NCBI GenBank assembly: GCA_000226015.1
Contig: JH152835.1
Location: 254,825-285,689, forward strand
DNA: 30,865 nt
Reading direction: 5' to 3'
Source: Mnemiopsis leidyi
Lineage: Eukaryota; Ctenophora; Tentaculata; Lobata; Bolinopsidae
The notes under the pieces were generated by a model. That model did no database searches and was not told where the DNA came from. It saw only the letters and a program-made list of their open reading frames with translations. Shown here piece by piece: positions 23,001 through 29,327 of this stretch (position 1 is its first letter; each line of letters begins with the position of its first letter). Made by a program: the position numbers and the translations under genes.

Positions 23001-24081
23001 ATTCAAATTTAATGAGACATTTCTTTGAGGGCAAGATCTTGATTCTTCCATCACTACTATTCGATAATTTGATGTTACGAGGGCAATATTGCTGAAAATT
23101 TAAATATTGAGTCGTATATAAAACCGCTGAAATCTGAATATTTCTCATAGTCCCTTTCGTCATGATCTCATTTTAGCATAATCTATTAAATGAAACCGCA
23201 TTATGAACGCGATTTGATTGGGTTTGAGGTGTCACAATAAACCCCAAGCTAACCGAGGAACCAGGCACAGTCAGTGTGACACGCCATCTCACACGGAACT
23301 ATCAAATTTGCGAGACTGCTACAGTTGAACTGTGTTATACGCACAAGACACATTCGCAGTGTGGGGATGTAGCTTTATGAAGGAGTGGTTGGCTTGCAGT
23401 ACAGCAAAGACTAGCTAAGTGCGCCAAACCCGCCCTAGCATCAGACCTGCAGAGGGTGTATTGTGTCTGCAGGGGGTGTATTGTGTTGTGTATTGAGGGC
23501 CAACATTTGATTGTCATTGTAAGTTGTAAACAATTGCCACACATGACTCTTCTCAATATTCTAAAAACACGCCAATTTCAATTACTGGTATTATCCACTA
23601 TGTGATGAAAGACTCTGTTTATCAGGAACACTTGTTTAGTTGTTGCTATGATCTGTGAGAGGAACTAATCACATCAAGACTTTAGTTATATAAACGTAGT
23701 TCAACATAATTAAAGTGCAGCTACAATGCCAGCAGTACGTGATAATTTGACTTAAACAAACAATATCTCAGTCCTTTCTCTTTCTATACTCTGTACTCTC
23801 TATATAGTAACCCTGGACTAAGGAACAGAGTAAACTGCCTTCTCGAATGTCTTTACGGGATTTACTAATTCATGCAATGACAAAAAACACAAAAATTAAG
23901 TTATAATGAAACAAACTGTATTCGTAAAAACAAGTAAACTCACAGCCAGATTTGTCTGAGAAGGGGCGAAGAAGTACTGTACTTTAAATCCTAGAGTGTT
24001 GTTCTGTTTGTGTACGACAACTGTTTTCTCTTGAGACAGGAGAGTGTTCCGTTTGTTGAACAAGTTCTTGTTTGTCTCTAT
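10867..24081 (-). CDS. ARHGAP21/23-like PDZ-PH protein, eight exons, 3' part not seen
   Basis: Gene-level entry; exons are listed separately. The spliced reading frame gives about 470 residues: a PDZ domain (carboxylate loop NTLGF, then MATIFVKQ, GPAAKAGL, GDRILKVNG), an acidic then basic Ser/Arg/Pro-rich linker, and a PH domain (MEGYLDCK at its start, VFRL and EYLF strands, EMLEW in the C-terminal helix). This order, and the match of segments such as TIFVKQ and GDRI(L/I)KVNG, is that of ARHGAP21/ARHGAP23 (fly RhoGAP19D, worm PAC-1). Those proteins stimulate GTP hydrolysis by Rho-family GTPases, mainly Cdc42 or RhoA, at cell junctions and Golgi. All seven introns have GT-AG ends and phases agree at every junction (0,1,2,2,0,0,0). 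The family's RhoGAP domain should follow the PH domain, but I cannot find it between 1 and 10866. The window therefore ends inside the gene or the protein lacks the catalytic domain. The PDZ-PH call is strong; the family assignment is good by pattern. Confidence 0.85.
11262..11474 (-). CDS. ARHGAP-like exon: PH domain core
   Basis: 71 codons, phase 0 at both ends, acceptor TTCTCAG, donor GTGGGA. It holds the central PH strands: GWSKHFTTLHTSELCLYKN, then an acidic loop (EKRDKPEEGP), VDISNCLVSIEY and VFRLTCQDGKEYLFK. The pattern follows the ARHGAP21/23 PH domain, which binds phosphoinositides and ARF GTPases. The acceptor is immediately preceded by a minisatellite full of CTCAG units. Confidence 0.9.
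11497..11700. repeat. minisatellite, 13-14 bp unit (GGGGAGTTACTGA-type)
   Basis: About fourteen imperfect units of (G)GGGAGTTACTGAG fill the 5' side of the acceptor for the PH-core exon. Read on the gene's strand each unit is CTCAGTAACTCCC, a pyrimidine-rich block containing a CAG. Confidence 0.9.
12150..12278 (-). CDS. ARHGAP-like exon: start of PH domain
   Basis: 43 codons, phase 0 at both ends, acceptor TCTCTCCAG, donor GTAAGT. It encodes a helical lead (EMDPLCEALISQ, SPSELQRLTSD) and then MEGYLDCKILDENSK. That is the first PH strand with its typical G-[YW]-L pattern, and the domain continues in the next exon. Confidence 0.85.
12279..13097. other. intron of ARHGAP-like gene
   Basis: 819 bp between the linker exon and the first PH exon. 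Open frames here are read-through of the linker exon. No repeat is evident. Confidence 0.6.
13098..13557 (-). CDS. ARHGAP-like exon: basic Ser/Arg/Pro-rich linker
   Basis: 460 bp: one base plus 153 codons. The acceptor CGCCAG has a weak pyrimidine tract after a 108-bp intron; an in-frame TAA just upstream rules out an earlier boundary. The donor is GTGAGT. The protein is low-complexity and basic, with Ser, Thr, Arg and Pro runs and proline-rich segments such as VPVKPPRPSY that could bind SH3 domains. It ends with a KRKRFGTVQYFEDFQLPEKP segment. ARHGAP21/23 have a similar disordered region between PDZ and PH. A long overlapping frame on the opposite strand is a shadow. Confidence 0.85.
13666..13782 (-). 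CDS. ARHGAP-like exon: last PDZ strand and acidic linker
   Basis: 117 bp: one base, 38 codons, two bases. The acceptor (ATTTTAACAG) and donor (GTGGGT) fit. The first codons read EDYVVLTTVP, the closing PDZ strand, then PWYKDFLQVEYPSYAYSEP and an acidic, Ser-rich stretch. Another reading frame is also open here, but only this frame joins both neighbours in phase. Confidence 0.85.
13783..14122. other. intron of ARHGAP-like gene with a CpG-rich patch
   Basis: 340 bp. The patch 13917-13965 is rich in CGCG and CACGCGTG-like sequence in an otherwise A/T-rich intron; no further role is seen. Confidence 0.5.
14123..14201 (-). CDS. ARHGAP-like exon: PDZ GDRILKVNG segment
   Basis: 79 bp: two bases, 25 codons, two bases. 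Acceptor TTTCAG, donor GTGAGC. It encodes GDRILKVNGVSV, the PDZ signature, followed by the ligand-groove helix EDVVMMMKK. The intron before it (14202-15651) carries the hAT element and the assembly gap. Confidence 0.92.
14639..14646. repeat. left target-site duplication of hAT element
   Basis: GCTAGTGA directly before the CAGGG terminus; identical to the octamer after the right terminus. Confidence 0.8.
14647..15437. mobile_element. non-autonomous hAT-type transposon with 8-bp target duplication
   Basis: The left end reads CAGGGCCGTAGCTAGG and the inverted right end CAGGCCCGTAGTTAGG (14 of 16 identical). The flanks are perfect 8-bp direct repeats GCTAGTGA at 14639-14646 and 15438-15445. An 8-bp duplication with CAGGG-type ends is the hAT signature. 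No transposase is encoded. The interior is G/C-block rich and full of small palindromes: 14712-14726, 14738-14750, 14764-14780, a hairpin around 15347-15365 and a perfect 18-bp palindrome at 15393-15410. It contains the N gap and a 120-bp duplication, so its true length is uncertain (about 660 bp if the duplication is an assembly artefact). It lies in an intron of the ARHGAP-like gene. Confidence 0.8.
15045..15295. other. assembly gap with duplicated flanks
   Basis: Eleven Ns at 15165-15175. The 120 bases before (15045-15164) and the 120 bases after (15176-15295) are the same sequence with three transitions. This pattern is typical of two haplotypes or an unmerged overlap placed on both sides of a gap, rather than a real tandem duplication. 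Confidence 0.8.
15438..15445. repeat. right target-site duplication of hAT element
   Basis: GCTAGTGA directly after the right terminus (CGGGCCTG), matching the left copy exactly. Confidence 0.8.
15652..15733 (-). CDS. ARHGAP-like exon: PDZ core
   Basis: 27 codons plus one base (phase 0 in, 1 out), acceptor TTTCAG, donor GTAATT. It encodes SPYHKMATIFVKQ and GPAAKAGLKQ, the central PDZ strand and helix found in ARHGAP21/23 (TIFVKQ...GGPA..AGL). The phase-1 end joins the next exon to complete a Gly codon. Confidence 0.9.
15734..16461. other. intron and upstream region of nested gene; no gene seen
   Basis: A/T-rich DNA between the PDZ core exon and the RNase T2-like promoter. No clear motif other than the TATA-like boxes at its right end. 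Confidence 0.4.
16477..16485 (+). promoter_or_regulatory. TATA-like box of the RNase T2-like gene
   Basis: TATTTATAA lies 34-42 bases before the start codon. A start site about 30 bases downstream would leave only a very short 5' leader. A second AT-rich candidate (TCTATAATA) lies at 16462-16470. A four-codon upstream reading frame (16503-16517) ends one base before the real ATG and would be included only if transcription starts before 16503. Confidence 0.4.
16519..17229 (+). CDS. secreted RNase T2-family protein lacking catalytic histidines (pseudoenzyme)
   Basis: Single-exon gene, 236 residues. The start is fixed by an in-frame TGA at 16504-16506 and has a purine at -3. Residues 1-17 are a hydrophobic signal peptide. 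The RNase T2 fold is clear: FQISLQWAPSVC (49-60), the CAS-I site at 75-82, WPSLY (121-125), the CAS-II site at 132-143, and the closing GVCYDRDWNMMDCP (206-219). Active family members cleave RNA with two histidines helped by Glu and Lys. Here CAS-I reads WTINGLLP instead of FTIHGLWP (His to Asn78). CAS-II reads FWKYIYCKYGTC instead of FWKHEWEKHGTC (Glu to Ile136, His to Tyr140; Lys139 kept). Twelve cysteines and one N-glycosylation site (NFT, 102-104) remain and the frame is intact. I infer a folded, secreted, non-catalytic protein. It is nested in an intron of the minus-strand ARHGAP-like gene. Confidence 0.93.
   Translation: MLRAIFLLAISLTVVSTKVGTEVVSSTQKSAEKPKIFEAIKTPVCYNYFQISLQWAPSVCATRRCHEPFLEPDRWTINGLLPTSSPPYPNTCYDRNLGCRANFTELAEVSPKLVDDMWYYWPSLYNKATPEFWKYIYCKYGTCYPESGTDYFKKAISMAKKVNELLKDVTDRGPGAFKQMNKALGVNVGYWCRNVRGGAQIIEQIGVCYDRDWNMMDCPHAKMCAITAEYTDYCSA
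17431..17436 (+). terminator. polyadenylation signal of the RNase T2-like gene
   Basis: Canonical AATAAA about 200 bases after the stop codon, in an A/T-rich 3' region. It gives the nested gene a complete, independent transcription unit. Confidence 0.6.
17437..18421. other. no gene seen
   Basis: A/T-rich continuation of the large ARHGAP-like intron. Short frames at 17474-17695 and 17967-18182 have no recognisable content. Confidence 0.4.
18422..18480. repeat. 11-bp minisatellite GGTTACTTAAT
   Basis: Five exact units in tandem (starts 18422, 18433, 18444, 18455, 18466) plus the first four bases of a sixth. Confidence 0.95.
18481..19400. other. no gene seen
   Basis: Unique-looking intronic DNA of the ARHGAP-like gene. 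No convincing exon or repeat. Confidence 0.35.
19412..19610. repeat. small fold-back repeat with copy of the GCGTCCGCCTG family
   Basis: TTTTTCCATCCTCAT occurs twice in direct order (from 19412 and about 19427) and once inverted as ATGAGGATGGAAATA (from 19549). The inverted copy leads into GCGTCCGCCTGAGACCTAAC and AAGCGGGCGCAATTC. That second part is related to the inverted pair at 27431 and 28231. Confidence 0.65.
19611..20596. other. no gene seen
   Basis: Intronic DNA; no exon, repeat or RNA gene recognised. Confidence 0.35.
20597..21003. repeat. 22-bp minisatellite, about 18 units
   Basis: Units of GTCATGTTGAAGTTAGCTTA-type repeat with 22-bp spacing from 20630 to about 21003. The first unit (20597) is separated from the rest by an extra 11-bp half unit. 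Variation is confined to a few positions (GTTATC or GTTAGC; CATG or CATA; TTAGT or TTGGT), with blocks of like units side by side. The right end decays into related sequence. Confidence 0.95.
21004..21944. other. no gene seen
   Basis: Intronic DNA. Frames at 21418-21633 (+) and 21604-21825 (-) look non-coding. Confidence 0.35.
21945..22200 (+). repeat. interspersed repeat, second copy, with CTACTACAC-rich ends
   Basis: The core CTCAATAAATTTGCTGTATT (from 22086) plus TTGAAATAGTTTAAAACAC is shared with the copies at 14.6-15.5 kb and 29.9 kb. It is bracketed by ACTACTACAC-type arrays at 21949-22003 and 22137-22186. This may be a short non-autonomous element; no reading frame is present. Confidence 0.5.
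22440..22505. repeat. 33-bp exact tandem duplication
   Basis: Two identical units starting CATTATACCTGGCATTGATC at 22440 and 22473. Identity indicates a recent event. Confidence 0.95.
22506..23943. other. no supported gene; small open frames at 22730-23163
   Basis: Three overlapping minus-strand frames (62-82 codons) lie at 22730-23163. The lowest of them encodes about 80 residues from an ATG at 22972, and none resembles a known family. The stretch is within the large intron of the ARHGAP-like gene. A TGCAG.GGGTGTATTGTGT duplication occurs at 23450-23487. Confidence 0.3.
23944..24081 (-). CDS. ARHGAP-like exon: N-terminal half of PDZ domain
   Basis: 46 codons, phase 0 at both ends. The acceptor has a clear pyrimidine tract (TTTCCCCACAG) and the donor is GTGAGT. 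It encodes a polar lead (IETNKNLFNK) and then the first PDZ strand, TVVVHKQ, the carboxylate-binding loop NTLGF, and the second strand FKVQYFF. The following 8210-bp intron hosts the RNase T2-like gene. ARHGAP21-type PDZ domains carry an insertion after this strand, which fits the exon break here. Confidence 0.85.
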
Positions 24082-25242
24082 CTGTGGGGAAAGTAACAGT
24101 TACTTTTACTACAGACTTTTAGCAGATCAAGTTTACGTAACTATTGCGGCTGCAGTAGTGCAGTACATTGTTGCTTTGATAACTAAACGCGTTTGACAAA
24201 TCTACCTTTTTAAGCACATGATGAATTATCATGATCTATAATGTGTAAAACGGACGACGTATTTCATGTACCTTAAGAGACATATTTAGGTCGGACCAAA
24301 CTCTGACGGCCGGACAAATGATCGGACAAAATTATTGCGATTTTTTCCAAAAACCGTCACAGTTCGGACGTCGAACTAAATCAGGGTGTTTGTAGCTCCT
24401 TCACCGTTCTGTTTGTTTAACAGAATGAAATTCAATATTTGAGAAAATTGATAAAATCACATTCGAATCAAAATCATAAATCGATTTCTTCTTCATCATC
24501 TTCTTCAGTGGGACCAGTTCGTCTCTGTCGGGTTATTCTCCAGCGTACGCCATACTCCAGGCGTATGCTTCTCTGATCAGCTGTTTCATCTTATAGATGA
24601 TATCCCCAAGGCCTATAAACGTTAGCTTCAATATTGGAGACCGACGGTGTCTGCTGTTTTCCACTACTCCAGAAATTTCAACGTCGTGGCACACAAAGTA
24701 TAGTAACAGAGCTTGCTTACTTCTAATGGAACATGTCAGATCTCACCAACCGAGCAACAAGCAAACCTCGCCCGGCCTTGATTCTTTCACCGCACATGCG
24801 TACCGAAAGTGTTGTAGATTTTGTAAAATGTCATACAATGTTGCAGTATTGGTATGGTATCAATTTCCTGCCTTCGTCTCTCATGAGACGTTTAGGTGGC
24901 ACTTTACTAAATTCAAATATTGTAAATTCATTACTTTACTTCGATAAACAATTCTTGATCGAATACTTGTGTTCATTTGTCTTTATATCAAAAACTTTTC
25001 GTGGAGATGGTGAATCGATGACGTCACAATTAATAAAAACACGTCAAAAATTTTATCTTATCTTGAAAAAAAAATTTGGCAGTCCGAAAATATGGCAAAT
25101 TCTTTGAAAATCGTCGCATTTCGAGCGTTTAAAATATTTCTCCTAAGAAACATAAACGTCAACAAAATTCATCAAGAACCAGGGAGAACGACCGAACTAA
25201 AACTCCAACCTCAACTTCAGCGCCATCTCTAGTGATACTTAC
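24082..25242. other. probable first intron or upstream region of the ARHGAP-like gene
   Basis: Two overlapping plus-strand frames (24597-24947, 24733-25107) of 116 and 124 codons lack recognisable domains. The DNA near 24290-24380 contains repeated CGGAC motifs. Confidence 0.35.
24503..24590 (-). CDS. possible terminal exon with acidic C-terminus
   Basis: A minus-strand frame reads EYGVRWRITRQRRTGPTEED and then an acidic end, stopping near 24476. A CAG at about 24579 could be its acceptor. The region also contains a short inverted repeat (GCGTACGCC / GGCGTATGC), so the frame may be fortuitous. It would lie in the first intron of the ARHGAP-like gene if the 25243 exon is real. Confidence 0.12.
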
Positions 25243-25278
25243 AAGGGTATGTCTGTTGTAGAAGGTGAACCTCATCAT
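25243..25278 (-). CDS. candidate first coding exon of the ARHGAP-like gene
   Basis: An ATG-ATG at 25278-25273 opens a 12-codon stretch, MMRFTFYNRHTL, ending at a consensus GTAAGT donor in phase 0, which matches the phase-0 acceptor at 24081. The same frame is open upstream to about 25380 and encodes a strongly hydrophobic stretch without another ATG. It could therefore instead be an internal exon, with an acceptor near 25357, encoding a membrane segment of another transcript. Only the donor and phase fit support it. Confidence 0.25.
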
Positions 25279-25517
25279 GACAAAACAAACGATAAACAAA
25301 AAGACTGATACACAGTAGACACTAGAAGAAAGGACACCCAACCCTTCACTATATGAGAAAAATGAGGAGAAACGTTACGGCACTTCACCTCATTAGATCT
25401 GGGTAATTAGTAGGGAGAGCCTCATTAGCAGGGATACTGGAGAGTAACTTGAGCTGCAGCGTCAAAGTGAGACAATACCAGCCAATTAGAAGCTAATCAC
25501 CGTGGTAACATTATTAA

Positions 25518-25686
25518 TTAGTCTGGGTAGTATTCCTGGGTTGCAGGCAAATAATGAGAACCATCGTGATGGTGTTCCATGTACAATGGTGAGCTGATGC
25601 AACACAAATCCAGATGGTCACAGTCATCATAACAATGGAGTTGGAGATAGAGATGGAGATAGGGATAGGGATGGAGCCTACTAGAG
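25518..25686 (-). CDS. possible 3'-terminal exon of an upstream minus-strand gene
   Basis: After a CTAGTAG acceptor-like site near 25680, a minus-strand frame runs to a stop at 25518. It encodes a Tyr/His/Asp-rich tail (DCDHLDLCCISSPLYMEHHH, then a DGSHYLPATQEYYPD end). The first part is a degenerate GGAGATAGGGAT repeat. A second frame is open too. Weak evidence. Confidence 0.15.
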
Positions 25687-26005
25687 CCGGAGTCTTTAAT
25701 TGAGGCTGTCAATTTTTGTTAGACAATTGTTATTTTACGGTTGGGAATCACATTTTTAGGCAAATTATAGGAGTTCCAATAGGTGTCGATACAGGACCAT
25801 ATAGCTAATTTAACTCTGTGGTTTCATGAAAATCGATATTTTGAAATATTGTACAAAAAAGATTATCGTAGTGCCTTAATGATGAATAGAACATTTTTGC
25901 TCCACATTTAATGGATATCTATCCTGAAAGTTAAACATTGAATAAAGAAAATAGTGATGATAATAATGCTAATGTTTTAGGGTAAACGTACTGTACAGTG
26001 ACAAT

Positions 26006-26069
26006 ACTATATAGTGACATTAAACAGTACTTTAGACGTACTATATAGTGACAATACTATATAGTGACA
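26006..26069 (+). repeat. cluster of three ACTATATAGTGACA 14-mers
   Basis: Exact copies at 26006, 26040 and 26056, with a diverged one (ACTGTACAGTGACA) at 25990. The core overlaps the self-complementary CACTATATAGTG. Confidence 0.85.
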
Positions 26070-26233
26070 AGTCAAGTTTAGTGACTCCTCAAATTTCTTT
26101 TGATTTACTTTTCCAATTAATCCTTAGCTCTTACTTTTGCTAATGAAACTCTGATTTTTTCCATCTCTGATACTTTTGTTCCGAAGGCAAAAAAGTAAAG
26201 TAGATGGTTTAAAGTGGTCTGATTTTGGGGTGG

Positions 26234-26250
26234 GAAGGTAGGTAGGTAGG
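26234..26250. repeat. (GGTA)n microsatellite
   Basis: Four uninterrupted GGTA-type units. Confidence 0.85.
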
Positions 26251-27430
26251 TAAATTTGGTGGTGTCTGGTGTAGCAAAGTCTTGTATGCGTTAAACTCCG
26301 CAAGACGATAGTAACCACGTGAACGCAGCTTTCGAGGCTAGAAAGCTTGCTCCTACGCAAAGTTATTTGCTTAAGAAATTTCTTGGTCCAACTCGTGCAA
26401 TTGCGCATGGCTACTTGGACCGCATTTGCAGATCAACTGACCAACACCACCAACAATGATAAACGTAAAAGCCGTCGGATGCCGAAATTGTCGTTCGGCG
26501 GAACACGAACGAAAATTTTACAAATAATCGGCAATCGCCAGCCAGCTAAGAAAACATCGTTTAAAGGCGATTCTGATATCTGTCTAAATGTGCGGACAGT
26601 TGGCAGGACACTTTCATGGTTTACTGTCAAGATGCAATGGTTTTACAAATTGATAAAAGACAATTTACTATTTAGTATTTAGACAATGAATTTAAGTTAG
26701 GTACTATAGTCGTACCGAAGAATACTGAGTTCGTAACAAGCACGAACTCAACTACACTCAGTGAAGTCAAATATTGCGCGCAAACAGTAAACACTCAACA
26801 TGATGAACTAAATAAATTCAGGTCAAATGCGCTCATGTGCAGAATTCAATGCGCAGCAAGTCCTTGCACGAGTTACGCGCCATTTTGTCTGCACGATTTT
26901 ATCGTTCCTTTGCCTTTGGTTCGTGTTGCGTGCAAATAAGTTAACTGTTAACGGCCTTCCGTCGTATAACGTATTGCCGAACTTATGACAAAACATCAAC
27001 GCTTAATATTTTAGACCTTGAGTAGTGATCAGCTGTTACTAATTTAGTTGAAATTGTTATCAAAAACTGCTTAGTTATTATATATAGCTGTACCGGCGAT
27101 AAATTCATCTTAGTCCTGGTTATAAACAGGTCCTTAAAGCTTTACACCTGACATTTCATTTATCACTTTACTATTAGCTTAATAAAATTGTTCTTTCTGT
27201 CTAATTAAACGGCCGATATTATCACGGTAGCCGCTTATAGTTATAATTTCTCAAGCGGAATTTGCGACGGATATTGTCGAGATAAAACGGTCTGGCATTC
27301 TTTGAGGTGCAATTTTCGGGTATAATTGCGACATGACGGATATGATGTCAGTATATTTCATATCTTTAACACGGTCACAATTGCTATAAGCACAGGTTAA
27401 TTTTATATCCGCATAGTAGTTGCTGTACAA

Positions 27431-27460
27431 TTGAAGAGATGGAAATCTAGCGTCCGCCTG
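27431..27460 (+). repeat. left arm of perfect 30-bp inverted repeat
   Basis: Starts TTGAAGAGATGGAAATCTAG and ends CGTCCGCCTG; exact reverse complement of 28202-28231. Similarity continues inward, imperfectly, for about 20 more bases (GACCTAACCAAGTGGGTGCA). Confidence 0.95.
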
Positions 27461-27544
27461 GGACCTAACCAAGTGGGTGCAATTCTTGTTGATTCATTTA
27501 TCAACATGTAAACAAGTTTAAGCTTGCATAAAGGATTCATAGGG

Positions 27545-27930
27545 AGTCGTACCTCAAGAAGGGAAGCCGGTGGATGGACAACGGGGGAGGGGAAGGGAAG
27601 AGCGAGAAGAGTGCAGGAAGAACTAGAACGGTGAAGGGGTAGAAGAGGGAGGAGGGTTGTAGTATATAGGGTAAGGAAGAGAAAGAAGAGATAGGGGTGG
27701 AGGGAGGACGATTAATTGTGAGCGAGGGGCGAAGCGAAAGGATGGATGAAGACAGAAATGAACATCGGATTTCGGAAGGCCGGAGGGGAGTGAAAAAGGA
27801 GGAGGGTGGAGAAGGGCGAATGGATGGAGGATTGAAAACTGAAGTGGGGTAAGGATGGAGGTAACAGAGTATGTAGAAGGGTAAGGAGGGTGAGAAAGGA
27901 GGGGACGGAGGTGAGAGGAAGAATTAAATG
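27545..27930. repeat. purine-rich (G/A) tract
   Basis: Nearly 400 bases strongly biased to G and A on the plus strand, in GGAGG, GAAGAG and GGATGGA-type words. The Ser/Pro/Leu-rich frames on the opposite strand (27623-28060, 27712-27948) come from this bias and are not genes. Confidence 0.85.
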
Positions 27931-27982
27931 GCCGAATGACAGGGTCAATGCAATATATTTTTGTCATTATAAAGAGATCATA

Positions 27983-28084
27983 TGTCACTATATAGTATGA
28001 AAACGTACCTTTTAGTGACAATGTTAATATTTGGACATGTTGATATTTGGTACTAGTCACTATAAGGTATTGTCACTATATAGT
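27983..28084 (-). repeat. inverted cluster of the same 14-mer
   Basis: TGTCACTATATAGT, the exact reverse complement of the left cluster's motif, occurs at 27983-27996 and 28071-28084, with a diverged copy near 28055. With the left cluster it forms an opposed pair about 2 kb apart, as expected for ends of a DNA transposon with subterminal repeats. Confidence 0.75.
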
Positions 28085-28201
28085 GCGGGAATCGTTGGAC
28101 TAGTCCATCCCTTGGGGCTCTAGGGATGTGGAGCTCCCTATTCCAGTGTGAACTTAATCCAGAACTCGCTTAAAAAGAGTTATGCCCGCTTAATTGGGTT
28201 T

Positions 28202-28231
28202 CAGGCGGACGCTAGATTTCCATCTCTTCAA
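28202..28231 (-). repeat. right arm of perfect 30-bp inverted repeat
   Basis: Exact reverse complement of 27431-27460. The pair encloses about 740 bp including the purine-rich tract and the right 14-mer cluster. No target duplication is evident outside the arms. Confidence 0.95.
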
Positions 28232-28800
28232 GTTCAACTCTAAGGAGCTATTATCAGTATTCTGGTATCTGCCCTCAGCTAGGAGCACTATTACCGATAC
28301 TATCAAAAAATTTCTGTCACCAAAACTGCTTGAAGGAATTCTACAGCCGCTTCAGTAAAAATATTTAGCTTGTGTGATGATACTGAACGTATATATATGC
28401 ACTGCTTTTTGGTAAGCAAACATTAAATCGACCGTGAAATTTGAGCAATAAAAACAGACTTAAAAACTCATCTCGCGCTGATACCCGACTAGCTCTTGCC
28501 GCATAACATTTTGCAACAATTTTAAAGTTTAACTCAGTATAACTAATATTGATATAGAATGCAGGTGCAGCTGAGCAAGATCATTTGGTTGAATATTTTT
28601 TATTTTGCTGACATGTGGTACTCAGATAACCTAATAGGCTTCATGGTGCGGCACTGAATTGTCTACAACGATAGTTACTTACCGGAATTGCTGATACCAC
28701 TTGTATCGTAATTGTATTATAAGTGTGAGGAATGTAGGGATATCTCGGGAATGCAGTTCTACCCATCAGGATAGTTGGGTGCATGATCTCAGGCGCTCCA
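28232..28800. other. no gene seen
   Basis: Unique-looking DNA between two inverted repeats. No exon or RNA gene recognised. Confidence 0.35.
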
Positions 28801-28882
28801 TGACATCACTCCATTCCTGCTTTTGGAATGACTATCGTTGCAGTCATGAGGTCATTCCAAAAGCAGAAATGGAGTGATGTCA
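28801..28882. repeat. 82-nt near-perfect hairpin (32-bp arms, 18-nt loop)
   Basis: Left arm 28801-28832 (TGACATCACTCCATTCCTGC...) and right arm 28851-28882 pair with a single mismatch across 32 positions; the loop is 28833-28850. Size and shape would suit a small-RNA precursor. A tiny fold-back transposon is equally possible, and the near-perfect pairing leans slightly that way. Confidence 0.85.
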
Positions 28883-29327
28883 CTGTAATGGGCTCGGTCT
28901 ATATATTTAACTTGATCTTGCAGTGGATTGTTTATGTAGCCGAGTATGTTTACTGTTCGTTTGAATTTTGTGACAGTCATAGTCAATTTAGTGATAACCG
29001 GCGATTATCAATGCTCTACAGTCGAGTGTGTTATCTTCAGTTACAGTCTAGAGTGTACAAGCATTTTTAACGAAATCCTAAGGAACGATAATGGCAGTCC
29101 ATTTTACTAGCTTGACGTTGTCTCCAAAGAAACGTGAGGCTACTCAATTGCGATTATCAATGTCAATCGTCATCAGAAATAAGCTAGAAATTTTATGTTT
29201 TACCAAGCAGCATGAGCCACGACCTGGTAAAAGGTATCTATATTATTATTTATAAGTCGCAAAACGCAAAGCGTGCCTCCAGCCAGAAAAAACACGTGGT
29301 TTTCAGATTCCTTGAATTTTAAATTGA
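28883..29327. other. no gene seen
   Basis: A plus-strand frame (28828-29070) begins in the hairpin and has no recognisable content. Confidence 0.35.

Noticed and set aside
22730..23163. Three overlapping small minus-strand frames that could be a single frameshifted gene
   Set aside because: None resembles a known family, and joining them would need two arbitrary shifts.
24597..25107. Two overlapping plus-strand frames of 116 and 124 codons
   Set aside because: No recognisable domain, no promoter or splice evidence, and two frames are open at once, which points to composition rather than coding.
26347..26682. 111-codon plus-strand frame between the two 14-mer clusters, considered as a transposase remnant
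   Set aside because: No transposase motif is visible, and an opposite-strand frame of similar quality covers the same bases.
27623..28060. 145-codon minus-strand frame, Ser/Pro/Leu-rich
   Set aside because: Product of the purine-rich tract, where the complementary strand lacks stop codons.
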